Assembly (NCBI GenBank): GCA_024276455.1
Contig: JAJRXE010000308.1
Location: 1 to 14,409, forward strand
Direction: 5' to 3'
Source of the DNA: Calditrichota bacterium
GTDB taxonomy: Bacteria > Calditrichota > Calditrichia > RBG-13-44-9
DNA: 14,409 nt
Position numbers and translations under genes: made by a program. Every line of letters starts with the position of its first letter. Positions within the stretch are counted from its first letter, which is position 1. A model generated the notes under the pieces. That model was not told the origin of the DNA and did no database searches. It saw only the letters and a program-made list of their open reading frames with translations. Shown one piece after another: positions 1 through 7,391 of this stretch.

Positions 1-840
1 CTGGAACGGCACACCAACCCTTTCGATGCGGAATCCGAAATTGCCCGAATAAACGACTCCACCCGTTTCAAACAAACGTTTCCTCTTTCCCCGCTACTGC
101 GGGAATTGCTTCCGCTGGCGCTGCACATGAGTCGAGAAACCGACGGTGCCTATGACCCCACCCTCTGGCCGGTGTTTGCCCTCTGGCATTTTGGTACAGA
201 CAGCGCCCGGGTGCCGGCGAAAACGCTCGTGCAGAAAATGCTAAAAAAGGTGGATTACCGCCAGATGGATTTTCAGGCAGGAGAATTGCGTTTTGACCAA
301 CCGGGCATGGGAATAGACCTGAGCGGGATTAGCAAGGGATTTGCCGTGGAGAAAGCCCGGCGTATTTTACGCCGCTACGGGCTGCGAAATTTCATTATCG
401 ATGCAGGCGGAAATCTGGGAATCGAATGGGGGCTTTCGACTCCGGTGAACGTGTACGTGCGTCACCCCCGCCAGGAAGGAGCATTTTTTGGGGTGTTTCC
501 GGTGGCGCAAAGTTGTGGGGTGGCCACCTCCGGGGATTACCAGAATTATTTCTTAGAGAAGGACACCCTGTACCACCACATTTTAAATCCCCAAACCGGT
601 TTTCCGGCTCGAGGACTGGTAAGCGTAACGGTTTTGGCCGGCGATGCTACCACTGCCGATGCCCTTTCCACGGCACTCTTCGTCATGGGACGGCAGCGAG
701 GGCGCCGTTTTGTAGAAGCGCATCCCGGGGTTGAAGCGTTGTTTGTTTTCCAGCAGGGCGACACCCTGGCTTATGAAGTCACCTCCGGGTTAAAAAGCGT
801 TTTTCGCCGTTTGCACGATCACCGCCAGAAGGAACAGTAA
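1..840 (+). CDS. apbE: FAD:protein FMN transferase (ApbE family), 5'-truncated
   Basis: The frame is open from base 1, so the gene starts before the window; 279 residues are visible. ApbE proteins transfer FMN from FAD to a Thr/Ser of membrane or periplasmic redox proteins (Rnf, NQR and related), usually as exported lipoproteins. Visible family motifs, numbered from the first codon in the window, are SEIARIN near 12, TDGAYDP near 47-53, DLSGISKG near 106-113, DAGGN near 134-138, HHILNPQTGFP near 193, and GDATTADALSTA, which contains the Asp and Thr (about 220 and 224) expected to bind Mg2+. Compared with the usual 320-350 residues, roughly 40-70 N-terminal residues, including any signal peptide, lie outside. 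A TTG at 106 is not the true start because coding similarity begins upstream of it. The flavinylated partner is not in the window. The next gene starts 66 bases downstream on the same strand. Confidence 0.93.
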   Translation: MERHTNPFDAESEIARINDSTRFKQTFPLSPLLRELLPLALHMSRETDGAYDPTLWPVFALWHFGTDSARVPAKTLVQKMLKKVDYRQMDFQAGELRFDQPGMGIDLSGISKGFAVEKARRILRRYGLRNFIIDAGGNLGIEWGLSTPVNVYVRHPRQEGAFFGVFPVAQSCGVATSGDYQNYFLEKDTLYHHILNPQTGFPARGLVSVTVLAGDATTADALSTALFVMGRQRGRRFVEAHPGVEALFVFQQGDTLAYEVTSGLKSVFRRLHDHRQKEQ

Positions 841-906
841 GCCAGCTTACCTTCCCTGCGATCAGCACGGGGAGAACGTGGCAAAAAAGTTGGGACTGCG
901 GGCTGA

Positions 907-1959
907 ATGAAAACACCCACCAAAATTTTAATTATTCGCCTTTCTTCGCTGGGAGATGTGGTTTTAACCTCGCCGTTGATCCGGGTTTTGCGTCGGAAAT
1001 TTCCCCGGGCTCAAATCGATTTTCTGGTCCGCCGGGAATATGCAGATTTGGTTAAGTACAATCCGCACCTGAGCCGGGTGTGGGAATTCGACGCCCGCTC
1101 GGGTTTCCGGGGTTTGCTGGACTGGCGGAAGCGGTTGCGCCGGGAAAAGTACCAGATTATTTTGGATGTTCACCGTAACATTCGCAGTCTGATCTGGAGC
1201 AGTGCGCTCCCGGAAACGCGGGTGCTCCGGGTGAATAAAAATCAGTTTTTACGCTTCTTGCTGGTGAAATTTAAAATTAATCTTTACCGGCGGGTTTACG
1301 GCCGGATTATTCCGGTGTGGGAAAAATACTTGCGAACTGGAGCAGACCTGGGCCTGGAACCGGATGGACACGGTCTGGAACTGTTTCTTCCCCCGGAATC
1401 GGAAGAAAATATCTCTCGCTTTTTGCAAGAATTGCCTTCTGGTGGCAAATGGAAGGTAGTGGTAGCGCCCGGCGCCCGCCATTTCACCAAACGTTGGCCG
1501 GCGGAGTATTTCGTCAGGGTGATTTGTGCCCTGAAGGAGCGCCACGGGTTAAACACCATTTTGGTCGGTGGCCCGGACGATGTGTCGGTGGGCGAGAGCA
1601 TTCTGGCTCAACTGGAACAGGGCGTGGCGATTTCGACCATGGGGAAGTTCACCATTACCGAAACCGCAGCGCTGATTAAGCGGGCTCACCTGTTTTTGAG
1701 CAACGATTCCGGTTTAATGCACGTTGCTGCCGCCTTCAATCGCCCCTTAATCGCTCTTTTCGGTTCAACCGTGGAGGAGCTGGGCTTTTTCCCGTTTAGC
1801 GAACAGGCCACTGTGCTGGAAGTGAGAGGGTTAAAATGCCGCCCGTGCAGTCACATCGGACGGGCCGAATGTCCGAAAGAGCATTTCCGTTGCATGAAAG
1901 ATTTAACCCCGGAACAAGTTCTGGCCGCGGCAGAAAGAAAATTGTTCCCCACCAAATAA
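907..1959 (+). CDS. Glycosyltransferase family 9 protein (ADP-heptose:LPS heptosyltransferase-like)
   Basis: This 350-residue protein has the GT-B layout of GT9 enzymes, which add heptose or a similar sugar from an ADP-sugar to the lipopolysaccharide core at the inner face of the cytoplasmic membrane. The N-terminal motif is ILIIRLSSLGDVVLTSPLIR (7-26). The C-terminal nucleotide-sugar domain begins near VAPGARHFTKRWP (186-198), followed by LVGGPDD (219-225) and SNDSGLMHVAAA (265-276), the usual donor-binding signature. The tail carries four cysteines (311, 314, 322, 329) in a C-x2-C-x7-C-x6-C arrangement seen in a GT9 subgroup, possibly a metal or structural site. ATG 907 is the earliest possible start because an in-frame TGA lies directly before it (904-906); no strong ribosome binding site is visible. 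It is probably cotranscribed with the ApbE gene. The exact acceptor (WaaC, WaaF or WaaQ type) cannot be decided. Confidence 0.9.
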   Translation: MKTPTKILIIRLSSLGDVVLTSPLIRVLRRKFPRAQIDFLVRREYADLVKYNPHLSRVWEFDARSGFRGLLDWRKRLRREKYQIILDVHRNIRSLIWSSALPETRVLRVNKNQFLRFLLVKFKINLYRRVYGRIIPVWEKYLRTGADLGLEPDGHGLELFLPPESEENISRFLQELPSGGKWKVVVAPGARHFTKRWPAEYFVRVICALKERHGLNTILVGGPDDVSVGESILAQLEQGVAISTMGKFTITETAALIKRAHLFLSNDSGLMHVAAAFNRPLIALFGSTVEELGFFPFSEQATVLEVRGLKCRPCSHIGRAECPKEHFRCMKDLTPEQVLAAAERKLFPTK

Positions 1960-1960
1960 G

Positions 1961-1988
1961 AAAGCCCCGCCGGTCTAAGCGGGGCTTT
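1961..1988. terminator. Bidirectional intrinsic terminator between convergent genes
   Basis: A perfect 10-base-pair stem, AAAGCCCCGC (1961-1970) with GCGGGGCTTT (1979-1988), encloses an 8-base loop. It lies just after the GT9 stop codon and 28 bases beyond the stop of the opposing Asp-box gene. On the minus strand the stem is followed by CTTATTT and on the plus strand the T run is inside the stem, so both genes can plausibly end here. Confidence 0.85.
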
Positions 1989-2016
1989 GCTGAAACCAGT
2001 TTCATTTGAAATCGGT

Positions 2017-5000
2017 TTATTCGGGTTTCCATCTTGGTACCCTGCCTGGCGTCCAGGGGGCGTGGAGGGATTCCATTTTCTCTTCAATTTGTTTTAATTC
2101 CTGCTCAATTAACTTTTGCAGCGGTGGGAGGACCAGCGCGAATTGTTCCGCCGCAATTCGGTACGCCCGAAGCTGAGTTTCGGTGGGAGCGGAAGTAGAA
2201 GCCCAGTGCCCGGTTACAATGCTCTGGACCCGTTGAATAATGGAAGGTGGAGTGGGTTCGTTGTACTTGCGCCTGACCGGATCTCCGGCGAGCTCTGCCA
2301 GCAGGTCTTGTAAACGATTCTCAAGATCGCGCAGGCGGGTGCGCAAAGCCGGCTCCGCTTCCGGGGTATTTTCCCAGGCCTTCTTCAAATATTTAATGCG
2401 CTGAAGCGCTTCGTTAACAGCCCGCCGGGCTCCTAACACTGCCCGTTGTAAGCGAGCGGTTTTTTGCTGGAAAGCCAGCACCGCCACTTTATCCCGAGCA
2501 GGCAGGCTGGCCAGACCAAGCGGCACCGCTTCGAAAGAACGCGGTTCGCCCAAGGTAACAAGTTTCCCGTCAACCATCTTCGCCAGCGAAACGCTGTAGG
2601 TTCCTGGAACGATCATGGGTCCGGTTGGTGGACTGGCAAAGGGGTTCTCTTCGGCGCTGGTTTTCAGTTCCACCGGGGTGAGGGGTGGGTAACGCAGGTC
2701 CCAAGTTACCCGATGAAATCCGGCGCTGACCGGTCCGGTAAGGCGACGCACCACATTCCCGGCGGCATCTTTTACGGTCAGCACCATGGTGGGTGTTTCC
2801 TGGCGCATTTCCTCTTTCAGGGCGTTCCAGGTGGGGTAATAAACCGGTTTTCCGGCTTTCTCCCGGGCGGCTTCTTTTTCCCGACGTATTTTGTGCCGGG
2901 TTTTTATTTCTTCTTTTAAATAGTAGGTAAAGGTTGCTCCAAAAGGATTCGGAGTGTTGAAAAACGAGGCGCCCTGGAAGGCTTTGTCTTTTAACCCCAG
3001 TGGATTGCTTTGAATGTACATCCAGGCCTGTTTTACCGGGAAAAGAACCGCTTCTTGAGCCAGCGTCTGCGGAGAGACGCTGCGTAACGGGGAGTAATCG
3101 TCCAGGATGTAAATCCCGCGCCCAAAGGTGCCCACTACCAGGTCATTTTCCCGCTTTTGGATTTTGATGTCCCTCACGGCAATGGTGGGAAGCCCACCTC
3201 TGAGTTTAGTCCAGTGTTTTCCTCCATCAATCGTAAAGAAAACCCCGAATTCGGTACCGACGAAGAGCAGATTGGGATTCACGTGATCCTCGGCAATTGT
3301 GTAGATGGAACCACGCTGGGGAAGATTGCCGGAAATAGACTTCCAGCTCTTGCCCCGATTGGTACTTTTTAGTAAGTAGGGTTTGAAATCTCCCCGTTTG
3401 TGATTATTGAATGCCGCGTACACAGTGTTTACGTCGTGTTGAGAGGCCAACAGGGCATTCACGTAAGTGGTGTCCGGGACTCCCGGAAAATGATCAATGC
3501 GGCGCCAGTGTTTTCCCCCGTCCTCGCTAACCTGGATTAAGCCGTCGTCGGTTCCGGCGTAGAGAAGTCCTTCTTGCAAGGGCGATTCGGTGAGCGCCAC
3601 AATATTTCCGTAAAAGGAAGTGGAGCGGTTTTTGGAAACAGCGTCGATGCTCCAGACCTTTCCCATCACGGGGAGCTTGTTGCGGTCAATCTGGCGGGTC
3701 AAATCGGGACTGATGGCTTTCCAGGAATTTCCGCGGTCGTCGCTGCGGAAGATCTTGTTAGCGGCGAAATAGAGACGGGTGTGGGAATGCGGACTGATGA
3801 TGAGGGGCGAATCCCAATTCCAGCGCAGCGGCGGTTCGTCTTTGCCGGGTTGGGGTTGAATGTACACGCGCTCCCCACTCCGTTTGTCGAAGCGGGCCAG
3901 GCCGCCGTACTGGTATTCGCAGTAAATAATGTTGGGGTCTTCCGGATCGACGGCGGGCTGGAATCCGTCCCCGCCCAGGGTAATGAACCAATCCCGGTTG
4001 GTGATGCCGTTTGCACTGATGGTGCGGGAGGGACCGCCCAGAGTGAAATTGTCCTGAGTGCCACCGTAAACGTTGTAAAAAGGAGCCTCGTTGTCGATGG
4101 CAATTTTATAGAACTGGGTGACCGGAAGATTGGCTTTAAAGTCCCAGTTTTCCCCCCGATCGTAGCTCTCGTATATTCCCCCGTCGCAACCCACTAATAG
4201 GTAATCCGGATCGGCGGGGTCAATCCACATGGCGTGGTTGTCCACGTGTTTGTAGGTTTCACCCAACGGTTTAAACGTTTTGCCGCCGTCTTCGCTTACT
4301 TGTAAATAAACATCCATGGAATAAATCCGGTCCACCTCAACCGGATCACAAAAGATTTCCTGGTAATACTGAGGACTGCGGCTCACATAAGAACTGCGTT
4401 TCTCCCAGCTTTCGCCCCGATCGGTCGAGCGGTAAAAACCGCCTTTGCCTTCGGCCGCTTCGACAATGGCATAGAGAACATCGGAATTGACCGGAGAAAT
4501 GGCCAGACCAATGCGGCCGAGATCGACTTTTGGCAATCCCCGGTTAATTTTACGCCAGCTTTTGCCTCCATCGGTCGATTTGTAAATGGCGGATTCCGGG
4601 CCGCCATTAATCAAGGTCCAGACGTGCCGGCGCCGTTGGTAAGCAGCCGCGTAAAGGACGTCTGGATTCCGGGGGTCAAAAACCAGATCGCTTACTCCGG
4701 TATTCTCGCTGATGTAAAGAATGCGTTTCCAGGTTTTTCCGCCGTCTGTGGTTTTGTACAGTCCGCGGTCTCCGCCGGAGCGCCAGAGCGGTCCCTGCGC
4801 CGCCACGTACACCACCTGCGAATTGCGGGGATCGACCAGAATTTTTCCGATATGTTCGGAATGTTCCAGTCCCATGTTCGTCCAGCTCTTTCCGCCGTCC
4901 AACGATTTGTAAACGCCATCGCCGTAGCCCACACTGCGCTGGCTGTTGTTTTCTCCCGTACCAACCCAAACGGTGTGGGGATTGTTGGGGTCTAACGTCA

Positions 5001-5298
5001 CGCAACCAATGGAATAAGAACCTTCTTTATCGAATACCGGTTGGTAAGTAATCCCCGCGTTGTGAGTGACCCAAACACCGCCTGATGCGACAGCCACAAA
5101 ATAGTGGGTTCTGTCGTTGGGATTCACGGCAAAATCGATAATGCGCCCGGAAGTGAGCGCTGGACCAAGCGGGCGAAATTTTAATCCCAGAAATGTCTCC
5201 GGGGTTAGTTTGCCCTCACCGGCGGTGATTCCTGTAAAGAAGGCAGAAAACAGGAAGACAGCCAGTAAGAAAAATGGTCGAACAATCGTACAGTTCAT
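2017..5298 (-). CDS. Secreted Asp-box (BNR/VPS10-sortilin-like) beta-propeller protein
   Basis: This 1093-residue protein belongs to the large exported BNR-repeat proteins often annotated as glycosyl hydrolase or VPS10/sortilin-like. Residues 1-26 form a signal peptide (hydrophobic run, then ITA before GEG). At least ten Asp-box motifs (S/T-x-D-x-G-x-x-W/F) occur near 132, 183, 241, 291, 335, 378, 519, 591, 645 and 689, enough for two beta-propellers. The propeller region ends with VVGTFGRGIYILDDYSPLR (721-739). An Ig-like FlgD-type segment follows (about 785-925, with DAAGNVVRRLTGPVSAG at 844-860 and an inserted charged helix at about 795-832), then a mostly helical C-terminal region (about 933-1080). 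I see no catalytic motif, so the enzymatic label often given to this family is unproven. The ATG at 5298 is preceded by GGAGAG at good spacing. It has its own candidate promoter and faces the GT9 gene. No C-terminal sorting domain is recognised. Confidence 0.85.
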   Translation of the reverse strand: MNCTIVRPFFLLAVFLFSAFFTGITAGEGKLTPETFLGLKFRPLGPALTSGRIIDFAVNPNDRTHYFVAVASGGVWVTHNAGITYQPVFDKEGSYSIGCVTLDPNNPHTVWVGTGENNSQRSVGYGDGVYKSLDGGKSWTNMGLEHSEHIGKILVDPRNSQVVYVAAQGPLWRSGGDRGLYKTTDGGKTWKRILYISENTGVSDLVFDPRNPDVLYAAAYQRRRHVWTLINGGPESAIYKSTDGGKSWRKINRGLPKVDLGRIGLAISPVNSDVLYAIVEAAEGKGGFYRSTDRGESWEKRSSYVSRSPQYYQEIFCDPVEVDRIYSMDVYLQVSEDGGKTFKPLGETYKHVDNHAMWIDPADPDYLLVGCDGGIYESYDRGENWDFKANLPVTQFYKIAIDNEAPFYNVYGGTQDNFTLGGPSRTISANGITNRDWFITLGGDGFQPAVDPEDPNIIYCEYQYGGLARFDKRSGERVYIQPQPGKDEPPLRWNWDSPLIISPHSHTRLYFAANKIFRSDDRGNSWKAISPDLTRQIDRNKLPVMGKVWSIDAVSKNRSTSFYGNIVALTESPLQEGLLYAGTDDGLIQVSEDGGKHWRRIDHFPGVPDTTYVNALLASQHDVNTVYAAFNNHKRGDFKPYLLKSTNRGKSWKSISGNLPQRGSIYTIAEDHVNPNLLFVGTEFGVFFTIDGGKHWTKLRGGLPTIAVRDIKIQKRENDLVVGTFGRGIYILDDYSPLRSVSPQTLAQEAVLFPVKQAWMYIQSNPLGLKDKAFQGASFFNTPNPFGATFTYYLKEEIKTRHKIRREKEAAREKAGKPVYYPTWNALKEEMRQETPTMVLTVKDAAGNVVRRLTGPVSAGFHRVTWDLRYPPLTPVELKTSAEENPFASPPTGPMIVPGTYSVSLAKMVDGKLVTLGEPRSFEAVPLGLASLPARDKVAVLAFQQKTARLQRAVLGARRAVNEALQRIKYLKKAWENTPEAEPALRTRLRDLENRLQDLLAELAGDPVRRKYNEPTPPSIIQRVQSIVTGHWASTSAPTETQLRAYRIAAEQFALVLPPLQKLIEQELKQIEEKMESLHAPWTPGRVPRWKPE

Positions 5299-5338
5299 CG
5301 TGATCTCTCCGGTTATTGGTTTGAAATATTTTTTTCAG

Positions 5339-5368
5339 AGTTTACGCAAGGAACAATATTATTGTCAA
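5339..5368 (-). promoter_or_regulatory. Candidate sigma-70-type promoter of the Asp-box protein gene
   Basis: On the minus strand a perfect TTGACA (5363-5368) is followed after 18 bases by TAAACT (5339-5344), which matches four of six consensus -10 positions. Transcription would start roughly 35 bases upstream of the ATG at 5298. It lies between the three palindromes and the gene, so this gene is probably transcribed separately from the exonuclease gene upstream. Confidence 0.5.
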
Positions 5369-5387
5369 GAAGGAAATTGGAACGAGG

Positions 5388-5457
5388 AAAGGCCCTTAAG
5401 GGCCTTTTGGCAAAAGGGGGTTAACCCCCTTGTGTTGAAAAGGGCTTTAAAGCCCTT
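5388..5457. repeat. Tandem array of three related perfect palindromes
   Basis: Three perfect palindromes lie side by side: 5388-5407 (20 bases), 5414-5431 (18) and 5440-5457 (18), with centres 25 and 26 bases apart. Each contains the frame AAGG-NNN-TTAA-NNN-CCTT; the NNN triplets are CCC, GGG and GCT, and the other arm is complementary each time. As RNA each forms a 7-base-pair stem with a UUAA loop. They lie 14 to 83 bases past the stop codon of the exonuclease gene. On the minus strand each hairpin ends in three or four T residues, so they may act as stacked terminators or as a 3'-end-protecting repeat. A short dispersed palindromic repeat family is an alternative. No other copy was found in the window. 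Confidence 0.85.
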
Positions 5458-5470
5458 ACCCTCCCGGCGT

Positions 5471-6151
5471 TCATTTCTGGCTAAAGAGGTATCTCTCCAG
5501 GGGAATTACGGGTTGAAATTGAAACAGTTTACGCCAGAGGTTCAGGGTGGTGGCGGTGTCGAACTCACAGTAATGCTTAATGCGTTTCCACTCACCCTTT
5601 TGGTATGCCTGGAATACATTGCTTCCCGACAGCTCTTCCTTGGGGCTGGGTAGGCCATGAAGCTCCGCCAGAATTCCCAGCGGAAGCACCTTTTGCATGT
5701 CCCAATTGTAATATTGCATCATGACGTCGAAATGGGGATCGGTGGCGTAGCGGCGCAGATCCGAAAAACGGCGGTTGGCCGGGGCAATTCCGTGGTGAGC
5801 CATGCGTTGTAAAATGAAAGGAATGTCGAAATTGAGGGCGTTGTAATGGATGAAAATGCCGCTATGCTTTTCAATGATGGAATTGAACTCCTGGAGAATT
5901 TGAAATTCATCGTCACCATAAATCGATTTTAAGCGAATGCTTTCATCTTCCGCGATATAGCCCAGACTAATGCAAATAATTTTACCGAAGTCTCCGTGAA
6001 TACTGGCAAAATAATTGTAATCAAAATCGGGGTTACGTTCCTGTTGACGAGAAATTTTTTCCTGAATTTTGATTTGCACCACCTCGCTGTAGTCAGCTAA
6101 AGGAAAAGCGGGAACCGTTTCAATATCCAGTCCCAGATGTGTCAGCGCCAT
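5471..6151 (-). CDS. DEDDy-type 3'-5' exonuclease, PolB-exonuclease-like
   Basis: This 226-residue protein has the DnaQ/RNase H-like exonuclease fold of the stand-alone PolB-type 3'-5' exonuclease group (the COG3298-like family). Motif I is DIET (9-12, giving Asp9 and Glu11), motif II is HYNALNFDIPF (102-112, Asp109), a further FDVM lies at 141-144, and motif III is YCEFD (Tyr194, Asp198), so all residues needed for two-metal catalysis are present. It would remove nucleotides from DNA or RNA 3' ends in the cytoplasm; the physiological substrate is unknown. The ATG at 6151 has AAGGAG seven bases upstream. The anti-sigma gene ends 86 bases upstream on the same strand, with no clear terminator between, so it may be part of the sigma-factor operon. 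The palindrome array follows its stop. Confidence 0.85.
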   Translation of the reverse strand: MALTHLGLDIETVPAFPLADYSEVVQIKIQEKISRQQERNPDFDYNYFASIHGDFGKIICISLGYIAEDESIRLKSIYGDDEFQILQEFNSIIEKHSGIFIHYNALNFDIPFILQRMAHHGIAPANRRFSDLRRYATDPHFDVMMQYYNWDMQKVLPLGILAELHGLPSPKEELSGSNVFQAYQKGEWKRIKHYCEFDTATTLNLWRKLFQFQPVIPLERYLFSQK

Positions 6152-6237
6152 GACGTACTCCTTAAATTAACATTGATTCCATGGCGGAAATTTAACCGAT
6201 GAAGCGGGATTTTGCAACGGGTGAATGGCAGGCGGGA

Positions 6238-6471
6238 TTATTTTTTAATTTTTAAACTCTTGAAAAGCGATTCTTTCACATTGTCCGGAACCGGCTGATT
6301 CTGGTGGGTTTTCCGGTACAAATTCACCGTCATTTTTATGGTGTCCAGGTAAATTCGGCAATCAGGGCACTCTTCGACATGCCGAAGCAGTTCTTTGCAC
6401 ATCGGATGGTTTAAATCCTGGCCAAGGTAATTACAAAGTTCGTTAATAATTCGTTTGCTGTGCTTTTTCAT
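6238..6471 (-). CDS. Short zinc-binding anti-sigma factor (ZAS/zf-HC2-like)
   Basis: This 77-residue protein begins five bases after the ECF sigma gene, the usual place for its cognate anti-sigma factor. Residues 31-38 (HVEECPDC) give the HxxxCxxC signature of zinc-containing anti-sigma domains; Cys25, or less likely Cys13, would supply the remaining ligand. There is no hydrophobic membrane segment, so it should act in the cytoplasm by binding sigma regions 2 and 4, with possible release on thiol oxidation or metal loss as in RsrA or ChrR; that mode is inference. The C-terminal third is basic and probably extended. The five-base gap suggests translational coupling to the sigma gene. Confidence 0.8.
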   Translation of the reverse strand: MKKHSKRIINELCNYLGQDLNHPMCKELLRHVEECPDCRIYLDTIKMTVNLYRKTHQNQPVPDNVKESLFKSLKIKK

Positions 6472-6476
6472 CCTGT

Positions 6477-7067
6477 TTAGGCTTCCTTACTGAATTCACT
6501 CATGTATTCCGCTAATTTTTCCCGGAGATAGAGTCGGGCGCGTTTCAGGCGAATCTTTACGTTTGATTCGGTAATACCCAGAATCCGACTGGTTTCCTTA
6601 ATAGAAAGGTTTTCCAGGTCTCGTAAAATAAAAACGGAGCGATATATTTCCGGTAGAGCGTCCACTGCTTCATCCAGATGCTGACGAAATTCTTCGCTGA
6701 GCATGTCCTGTAGGGGTAAATCTTGCCATTCGTGAATTTGCATCTGATCCGGATTGTCAAAATTCGTTTCCATGTCCTGGTCCGTTAAAACAGTGCGCTT
6801 GTTTTTTCGCAATTTCATGAGAGCAAAGTTGGTTGCAATCCGGTACAACCAGGTGAAAAAATTAGATCGTCCGTCGAAAGAGTCTAATTTTTCGTAAACC
6901 GTGACAAATGTTTCCTGCAGTACATCTGCTGCATCGTCCGAATTTTTTAAGATTTTCAAACCCAGATTGTATATGCGCTCACTGTAGAGGTTGACTAATT
7001 GTGCAAAAGCTTGTTCGTCCCCCTTTTTTGCTTTGGCAATTAACTCCCGGACAAATTTTTCTTCCAT
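6477..7067 (-). CDS. ECF-type RNA polymerase sigma factor (sigma-70 family, RpoE/SigW-like)
   Basis: This 196-residue protein has the two-domain structure of ECF sigma factors. Region 2 covers about 18-90, including DAADVLQETFVTVYEKLDSF (46-65) for -10 recognition and FFTWLYRIATN (70-80) for core binding. Region 4 covers about 125-182, with LPEIYRSVFILRDLENLS (138-155) leading into the helix-turn-helix IKETSRILGITESNVKIRLK (156-175) that reads the -35 element. It lacks regions 1 and 3, as expected. The ATG at 7067 has only a weak GAAG-type ribosome binding site. It is followed at five bases by its presumed anti-sigma factor. The regulon cannot be predicted from the window. Confidence 0.92.
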   Translation of the reverse strand: MEEKFVRELIAKAKKGDEQAFAQLVNLYSERIYNLGLKILKNSDDAADVLQETFVTVYEKLDSFDGRSNFFTWLYRIATNFALMKLRKNKRTVLTDQDMETNFDNPDQMQIHEWQDLPLQDMLSEEFRQHLDEAVDALPEIYRSVFILRDLENLSIKETSRILGITESNVKIRLKRARLYLREKLAEYMSEFSKEA

Positions 7068-7165
7068 TTTTATCGCTTCAGTATTTTAGATTGTAAAGCA
7101 GTTCTTGAAGTTACAAATCTCACATTTTGTTTTCAAATCCATCCCATTGAACCGGAACCGTTAAA

Positions 7166-7171
7166 TATAAT
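7166..7171 (+). promoter_or_regulatory. Possible -10 box for the small gene upstream of glnA
   Basis: A perfect TATAAT lies 39 bases before the TTG start at 7205. No good -35 hexamer stands 16-18 bases upstream; a TTGAAC at 7147-7152 is only 13 bases away. The surroundings are A+T-rich, so chance occurrence is possible. Confidence 0.25.
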
Positions 7172-7204
7172 ATTAGCGAGTGAAATTTTAAAAGGAGAAA
7201 TGAA

Positions 7205-7315
7205 TTGACCGGAAGAAAGGTGTCGATTAAGGGATTTGAATACGTGTTTACCGGCGAACAGCCCGGTCTTATTTGTGAGAGAAATAATTTTAATTTTTTA
7301 AAGAAAAAGAGTTGA
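7205..7315 (+). CDS. Possible small protein, 36 residues, unknown function
   Basis: A TTG at 7205 opens 36 codons ending at TGA 7313-7315. AAGGAG at 7192-7197 leaves a seven-base gap to the TTG, ideal spacing, while the ATG at 7200 is too close to that site and stops after two codons. The peptide begins MTGRKVSIKGFEYVFTGEQP, has one cysteine and ends with a lysine-rich tail; I recognise no family. Its G+C content is higher in the middle than in the surrounding spacer, which fits coding or a decayed gene. It could instead be a leader peptide or nothing. Only the ribosome binding site, start spacing and open frame support it. Confidence 0.3.
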   Translation: MTGRKVSIKGFEYVFTGEQPGLICERNNFNFLKKKS

Positions 7316-7362
7316 GTTTTTCAAAGTGATGTCGAATATATGGTGTGTCTTGACGGTTTTTG

Positions 7363-7391
7363 TTTGCATTTTGCATATTTTTGATTATATT
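7363..7391 (+). promoter_or_regulatory. Candidate glnA promoter
   Basis: TTTGCA (7363-7368) and TATATT (7386-7391) are separated by 17 bases; the -10 box matches the consensus at five of six positions and is followed by TGGGC. The same bases also fit the Bacteroidetes-type consensus exactly: TTTG (7363-7366), 19 bases, then TAnnTTTG (7386-7393). An overlapping alternative is TTGACG (7350-7355) with CATATT (7374-7379) at 18 bases. A start near 7398 would give a leader of about 60 bases. Confidence 0.5.

Noticed and set aside
3574..4197. 207-codon plus-strand open frame inside the Asp-box gene
   Set aside because: It is antisense to strong Asp-box coding sequence, and the apparent valine/glycine-rich protein has no motif; the same applies to 2464-2919.
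6152..6237. Terminator or promoter between the anti-sigma and exonuclease genes
   Set aside because: Only a short direct repeat AATCCCGC is visible; no stable hairpin with T run and no clear -35/-10 pair were found.
7361..7376. Possible sigma-54 promoter upstream of glnA
   Set aside because: TTGCA at 7371-7375 fits the -12 element, but the -24 position reads TG instead of the essential GG.
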